A stretch of 9,421 nucleotides of DNA from Phelpsiimicrobium sp043802125 (lineage in GTDB: Bacteria; Omnitrophota; Gorgyraeia; Velamenicoccales; Velamenicoccaceae), in the NCBI GenBank assembly GCA_043802125.1, contig JAZDLG010000069.1:1-9421 (forward strand). The letters are read 5' to 3'. Each line of letters begins with the position of its first letter. The first letter of the stretch is position 1. Below the pieces are notes generated by a model that worked only from the letters and a program-made list of their open reading frames with translations, searched no databases and was not told the DNA's origin. This document shows, piece by piece, positions 5,509-9,421 of the stretch. A program made the translations under genes and the position numbers.

Positions 5509-6323
5509 CGATAAAAGATATATTGGGCCTTAAAAACCAGCGTAAGATAACTATGTTGACCGCTTACGATTATCCTGTCGCGTATGCCTTAGAAAAAGCC
5601 GGGATTGATATTATACTTGTAGGCGACTCGGTGGCAAACGTTGTTTTGGGCCTTGAGTCTACAAAAGAAGTAGGCATGGCTGAAATGCTTCATCACGCCA
5701 AGGCTGTAAGCCGCGCCGTAAAAAAGGCGCTGCTTGTAGGCGATATGCCTTTTGAGGCTTATCAGGAAGATGTGGCTGCGTCAGTCCGCAACGCGCAAAG
5801 ATTTATAACAGAGGCCAAATGCGACGCCGTAAAATTAGAGTGGTTTGATAAAGCGATAGAGTCAACAGAAATGATAGTGAAGGCAGGCATTCCTGTAATG
5901 GGCCATATCGGCCTTACGCCCCAGACAGCGGATAAGCTCGGAGGTTTTAAAGTCCAGGGCAAGGATGCCCGGGCCGCAAAAAAGTTGATTGAACAGGCAA
6001 AGGAGCTTGAGCAGGTAGGCTGTTTTAGCATACTTCTTGAATGCGTGCCGGACAGGGTCGCGGAGATAATTACAAAAACAGTCAAAGTGCCTACCATCGG
6101 CATAGGCGCCGGAGCTTATTGCGACGGCCAGGTCTTGGTGACTCATGATATGCTGGGTTTATTTGAGCGCTATTCGCCTAAATTTGTTAAGAAATACGCG
6201 GATTTGACAGCAGCTATGGTAAAGGCTTTCAGCGAGTATAAGGCCGACGTCATAGAAGGCAGGTTCCCGCTTAAAGAACACTCTTTCACTATCAAACCTG
6301 AAGAATTGGAAAAACTTGATTGA
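5493..6323 (+). CDS. panB: 3-methyl-2-oxobutanoate hydroxymethyltransferase (PanB)
   Basis: Catalyses transfer of a hydroxymethyl group from methylene-tetrahydrofolate to 2-oxoisovalerate, giving ketopantoate, the first committed step to pantothenate and CoA; cytosolic. The 276-residue length and a single TIM-barrel domain match the family. Motifs: TAYDYPVA (23-30), GDSVANVVLG (44-53) with metal ligand D45, DMPF (84-87) with D84, AVKLEW (112-117) with K114 and E116, GHIGLTPQ (137-144), LLECVP (181-186) with the likely catalytic E183, and GIGAGAYCDGQVLVTHDMLG (203-222). Relatives usually read KLEGG where this has KLEWF. ATG 5493 overlaps the carboxypeptidase stop by 16 bases and lacks a visible ribosome site, suggesting coupling. 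No panC or panD is in the window. Confidence 0.97.
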   Translation: MPEKITIKDILGLKNQRKITMLTAYDYPVAYALEKAGIDIILVGDSVANVVLGLESTKEVGMAEMLHHAKAVSRAVKKALLVGDMPFEAYQEDVAASVRNAQRFITEAKCDAVKLEWFDKAIESTEMIVKAGIPVMGHIGLTPQTADKLGGFKVQGKDARAAKKLIEQAKELEQVGCFSILLECVPDRVAEIITKTVKVPTIGIGAGAYCDGQVLVTHDMLGLFERYSPKFVKKYADLTAAMVKAFSEYKADVIEGRFPLKEHSFTIKPEELEKLD

Positions 6324-6348
6324 CATTAACGCATTTTTAGAGTAAAAA
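6320..6348 (+). promoter_or_regulatory. Possible promoter for glyS
   Basis: A perfect TTGACA at 6320-6325, overlapping the panB stop codon, is followed after 17 bases by TAAAAA at 6343-6348 (four of six to TATAAT). Transcription would start about 6354-6356, leaving only a few bases before ATG 6359. The -35 match and spacing are good, but the -10 is weak and the 35-base gap is AT-rich, so chance is possible. Confidence 0.4.
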
Positions 6349-6358
6349 TAATAACTTC

Positions 6359-7696
6359 ATGACCGAACCTTCCTTAATGGATAAGATCGCCTCCCTGTGT
6401 AAGCGCAGGGGATTTATTTTTCAAAGTTCCGAGATCTACGGCGGGCTTGCCAATACTTGGGATTATGGCCCTTTGGGTGTTGAGCTTAAACGGAACGTCA
6501 AGAATTGCTGGTGGAAATCTGTTGTCCAGGAGCGCATGGATATGGTCGGCCTGGATTGCGCGATCTTAATGCACCCGCAGGTCTGGAAAGCGTCAGGCCA
6601 CGTGGATGGTTTTGCAGATCCTTTGGTTGACTGCAAAGAATGTAAGAAGCGTTTCCGCGCTGATCACCTCAATAGCACAAACGACGAAAATATTAAAGAG
6701 TGCCCGTTTTGCAAAGCTAAGATAGACCTTCGCGTCACTGTCCCGCGCATGTTCAATTTGATGATGAAGGTAAGCTTAGGCGCTGTAGAAGATGAGGGCG
6801 GCGTAACGTACTTACGGCCTGAAACAGCGCAAGGCATATTTGTTAACTTCTTAAATATTCTTGATACTACAAGGAAGAAGCTTCCCTTTGGTGTTGCTCA
6901 GATAGGCAAATCATTCCGCAACGAGATCACGCCGGGTAATTCTACTTTTAGGACACGCGAATTTGAACAGATGGAGATAGAATATTTTGTCAAGCCCGAA
7001 GAAGACGAGCGCTGGTATGAATCATGGATAAATGAGCGTTTTAACTGGTATATCAAGTACGGCATAAAAAAAGAACATCTGCGCATAAGGCCACACGCCA
7101 AAGATGAATTGGCCCATTATGCCAAGGCTTGTTCGGATATTGAATATGAATTTCCTTTTGGGTGGTCTGAACTGGAAGGCATAGCCAACAGGGCGGATTT
7201 TGACCTAAAGCAGCATGAACAATTTTCAGGCAAAGAGATGGTTTATTTTGATCCGCAGGAGAATAAAAAGATCCGGCCGCATATTATTGAACCATCGGGC
7301 GGCGTTGACAGGGCGGCTTTGGCTTTTTTAGTGGACGCCTACCATGAAGAAAAAGTGAAAGATGAGACAAGGGTCGTTCTGAAATTCTCAAAAGAACTTG
7401 CTCCCATAAAAGTCGCTATCTTACCTTTATTAAAGAACAGGCCACAGGTGGTGAGTATGGCTAAGGATATAGCGCGCGGCTTGATGGGTGCAATACCTTT
7501 GGTGTATGACGATACGGCGGCCATAGGCAAACTTTACAGAAGACAGGATGAGGTTGGCACGCTTTATTGCGTAACAGTGGATGTGCAGTCATTGGAAGAC
7601 AATAAGGTGACGGTGCGCGACCGCGACACGATGCTGCAGGACAGGATTGAGGTATCAAGGTTAAAAGAATATTTGTCCGATAAATTAACAAAGTGA
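6359..7696 (+). CDS. glyS: Glycyl-tRNA synthetase, single-chain (alpha2) class II type
   Basis: Charges tRNA-Gly with glycine in the cytosol. The 445-residue protein is the dimeric form found in archaea, eukaryotes and many bacteria, not the alpha2beta2 GlyQ/GlyS form. Seen: the N-terminal catalytic start RGFIFQSSEIYGGLANTWDY (17-36) and YGPLG (36-40), RPETAQGIF (153-161), class II motif 2 FRNEITPGNSTFRTREFEQM (186-205), WSELEGIANRADFDL (269-283), motif 3 EPSGGVDRAALAFL (311-324), and a C-terminal HGTP anticodon-binding domain from about 348. An insertion at 92-118 has paired cysteines (C92, C95, C115, C118), a likely zinc ribbon. There is no ribosome site before ATG 6359; the gene lies 35 bases after panB and 16 before ppdK. 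The start fits the family N-terminus. Function is confident. Confidence 0.97.
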   Translation: MTEPSLMDKIASLCKRRGFIFQSSEIYGGLANTWDYGPLGVELKRNVKNCWWKSVVQERMDMVGLDCAILMHPQVWKASGHVDGFADPLVDCKECKKRFRADHLNSTNDENIKECPFCKAKIDLRVTVPRMFNLMMKVSLGAVEDEGGVTYLRPETAQGIFVNFLNILDTTRKKLPFGVAQIGKSFRNEITPGNSTFRTREFEQMEIEYFVKPEEDERWYESWINERFNWYIKYGIKKEHLRIRPHAKDELAHYAKACSDIEYEFPFGWSELEGIANRADFDLKQHEQFSGKEMVYFDPQENKKIRPHIIEPSGGVDRAALAFLVDAYHEEKVKDETRVVLKFSKELAPIKVAILPLLKNRPQVVSMAKDIARGLMGAIPLVYDDTAAIGKLYRRQDEVGTLYCVTVDVQSLEDNKVTVRDRDTMLQDRIEVSRLKEYLSDKLTK

Positions 7697-7702
7697 AAGG
7701 AG
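7696..7702 (+). promoter_or_regulatory. Strong Shine-Dalgarno AAAGGAG of ppdK
   Basis: AAAGGAG begins inside the glyS stop codon and ends ten bases before ATG 7713. It is among the clearest ribosome sites in the window and fixes the ppdK start. Confidence 0.85.
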
Positions 7703-7712
7703 TTCAGTAGCA

Positions 7713-9421
7713 ATGGCAAAAAAGAATGTCTACTTCTTTGGCGGCGGCAAGGCTGACGGCAACGAAAGCATGAAGAATCTCTTAGGCGGCAAAGGCGCCA
7801 ACTTAGCTGAGATGGCAGGCCATCCGAAACTAAAACTTCCCGTTCCTCCGGGTTTCACTATCACGACGGAGGTGTGCACATATTATTACAAAAACAACAA
7901 GAAATACCCTCAGGGTTTAAAAGAGGAATTGGAAAAAGCTTTGAAAAAAGTGGAAGGGCTTATGGGGAGAAAATTCGGCGACCCCAATAATCCGCTTCTT
8001 GTCTCTGTGCGTTCCGGAGCCAGAAAGTCCATGCCAGGCATGATGGAAACTGTTTTAAACGTAGGCCTGACTGAAAAGACTATCCCGGGTATGATCAAGC
8101 AAGCGGGCGGCAATTCCCGTTTTGTCTATGACGCCTACCGCAGGCTCATTATGATGTATTCGGATGTAGTCATGGAAAAAGCAGCAGGCGTAGAACCAAA
8201 AGAAGATATGGGTATCAGGAAACAGCTTGAGCGCGTCATGGATGACGTCAAGCGGAAGAAAGGTTATAAATCCGATACGGACCTTAAAGCAGAGGACTTA
8301 AAATACCTGTGCTCCGAGTTTAAAAAGAAAATAACCGACGTGTTAGGCAAGGAATTCCCGGATGAGCCTATGGCCCAGTTATGGGGCGGTATAGGCGCGG
8401 TATTTTCTTCATGGAACGGAAAACGCGCCATTGCCTACAGGAATATAGAGAAGATCCCTCATGAGTGGGGCACTGCGGTGAATGTGCAGGCCATGGTTTT
8501 CGGCAACATGGGAGATGATTCCGCGACAGGCGTTGCCTTTACCAGGAACCCCGGCAACGGCGATGCGGCTTTTTATGGCGAGTATCTTGTCAATGCCCAA
8601 GGCGAAGATGTTGTGGCAGGTATCAGGACGCCTGGGCCTATTAACAAATATTCCCAGAGCGAGCATAATAAAGACTTAAAGACTCTTGAACAGATCATGC
8701 CGGTTGTCTATCAAGCATTATATGATATTCAGGTACGTCTTGAGCGGCATTATCGCGATATGCAGGATATAGAATTTACGATCGAAAAAGGCAGGCTCTT
8801 TATGCTTCAGTGCCGTATCGGCAAAAGGAACGGCCCTGCCGCCGTCAAAATAGCGGTAGACATGGTTAAGGAAAAACTTATCAAAATAGAAGAAGCGGTT
8901 GCCCGCGTAACGCCTGATCAGCTGGATGAACTTCTTCATCCGATTATTGACCCGATAGCTGAAAAGGGCCATAAAGCGGTGGCAAAAGGTTTGCCTGCAG
9001 GGCCCGGCGCTGCCAGCGGAACAGTCGTATTTACGTCTGCAGACGCTGTAAAATTGAAAAAGGAAGGCAAAAAATGCATTCTTGTGCGCGAAGAGACAAA
9101 CCCAGAAGATATTGACGGTATGCGCGCGGCAGAAGCAATTCTCACAGCCCGCGGCGGCATGACGTCGCACGCGGCATTGGTCGCGCGCGGCTGGGGGAAG
9201 TGTTGCGTGGTAGGTTGCTCCGCGTTAGAGATCGACCCTGCTAAAAAAGAGATCCATGTTGACGGAAAAATAATAAAAGAAGGCGAATGGATCACGCTGA
9301 ACGGCACCAAAGGCCTTTTTTATTTAGGACAGCTTAAGATGATGGACGCGTCGTCGGAAAATGAGATATTGAACGCGTTTTTAAAACTATGCGATACTAT
9401 CAGGACCATTAATGTCAGGAC
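7713..9421 (+). CDS. ppdK: Pyruvate, phosphate dikinase, 5' 569 codons (3' end beyond window)
   Basis: Interconverts pyruvate, ATP and phosphate with PEP, AMP and pyrophosphate; cytosolic. The frame stays open to the window edge, so the C-terminal PEP/pyruvate-binding barrel is missing here only because the window ends; full proteins are usually about 870-930 residues. Seen: DGNESMKNLLGGKGANLAEM near residues 15-34, the ATP-grasp loop SVRSGARKSMPGMMETVLN (98-116), TGVAFTRNPGNGD (272-284), LQCRIGKRNGPAAV (365-378), the GLPAGPGAASG linker, and the phosphohistidine site GGMTSHAALVARG with the swivelling catalytic His486. Relatives usually have Thr in the LQTR motif where this has Cys. The His lies about 30 residues later than in the Clostridium symbiosum enzyme (His455). 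It starts 16 bases after glyS and is probably co-transcribed. Confidence 0.96.
   Translation, partial: MAKKNVYFFGGGKADGNESMKNLLGGKGANLAEMAGHPKLKLPVPPGFTITTEVCTYYYKNNKKYPQGLKEELEKALKKVEGLMGRKFGDPNNPLLVSVRSGARKSMPGMMETVLNVGLTEKTIPGMIKQAGGNSRFVYDAYRRLIMMYSDVVMEKAAGVEPKEDMGIRKQLERVMDDVKRKKGYKSDTDLKAEDLKYLCSEFKKKITDVLGKEFPDEPMAQLWGGIGAVFSSWNGKRAIAYRNIEKIPHEWGTAVNVQAMVFGNMGDDSATGVAFTRNPGNGDAAFYGEYLVNAQGEDVVAGIRTPGPINKYSQSEHNKDLKTLEQIMPVVYQALYDIQVRLERHYRDMQDIEFTIEKGRLFMLQCRIGKRNGPAAVKIAVDMVKEKLIKIEEAVARVTPDQLDELLHPIIDPIAEKGHKAVAKGLPAGPGAASGTVVFTSADAVKLKKEGKKCILVREETNPEDIDGMRAAEAILTARGGMTSHAALVARGWGKCCVVGCSALEIDPAKKEIHVDGKIIKEGEWITLNGTKGLFYLGQLKMMDASSENEILNAFLKLCDTIRTINVR

Noticed and set aside
8718..9310. 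Overlapping minus-strand open frames opposite ppdK
   Set aside because: They mirror strongly conserved PPDK coding sequence, including the phosphohistidine region, and show no family resemblance or ribosome site.
1..9421. Mobile element, defence island or CRISPR
   Set aside because: No transposase, integrase, nuclease-system gene, spacer array or compositional break is visible; all genes are co-directional and mostly housekeeping.

Overview
The window is a tightly packed, single-strand stretch of an ordinary bacterial chromosome. All ten genes read on the + strand. Gaps are short or negative, and the longest non-coding stretch is 106 bases (4110-4215). I see no tRNA, rRNA, CRISPR array, insertion sequence or integrase, and base composition and codon use look even throughout. 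The organism uses the standard bacterial code. A lipoprotein signal, a secreted penicillin-binding-type peptidase, a PilZ protein and a 'two-CW' cysteine-rich protein suggest an uncultivated diderm bacterium. The style resembles the Omnitrophota/PVC or deltaproteobacterial-like lineages, but that placement is a guess from gene style, not a demonstrated assignment.

Layout. Bases 2-211 are the 3' end of a YjbQ-family gene. An MFS exporter (257-1459) follows and overlaps a complete polX gene (1437-3149; DNA polymerase X plus PHP phosphoesterase) by 23 bases. Nine bases later comes apbE (3159-4109), a lipoprotein FAD:protein FMN transferase. The 106-base gap then holds an unusual nested repeat/hairpin element with a plausible promoter at its upstream edge. 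Four overlapping genes follow: a PilZ-domain protein (4216-4509), a two-CW cysteine-rich protein (4506-4721), a secreted D-alanyl-D-alanine carboxypeptidase (4678-5508) and panB (5493-6323). Then come glyS (6359-7696, glycyl-tRNA synthetase of the single-chain type) and ppdK (7713 to the window edge, pyruvate phosphate dikinase, cut by the window).

How the genes fit together. Most are housekeeping: DNA repair (polX), flavoprotein maturation (apbE), pantothenate/CoA synthesis (panB), translation (glyS) and the PEP/pyruvate interconversion (ppdK). The part most worth attention is 4078-5508. There a predicted promoter fires into a structured leader whose last hairpin abuts the Shine-Dalgarno of a probable c-di-GMP receptor. 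That gene is physically coupled to a small cysteine-rich protein and a peptidoglycan-trimming enzyme. This is a candidate for a structured-RNA-controlled envelope operon, or alternatively a dispersed REP-like repeat that happens to lie there. No wholly new enzyme system is evident.
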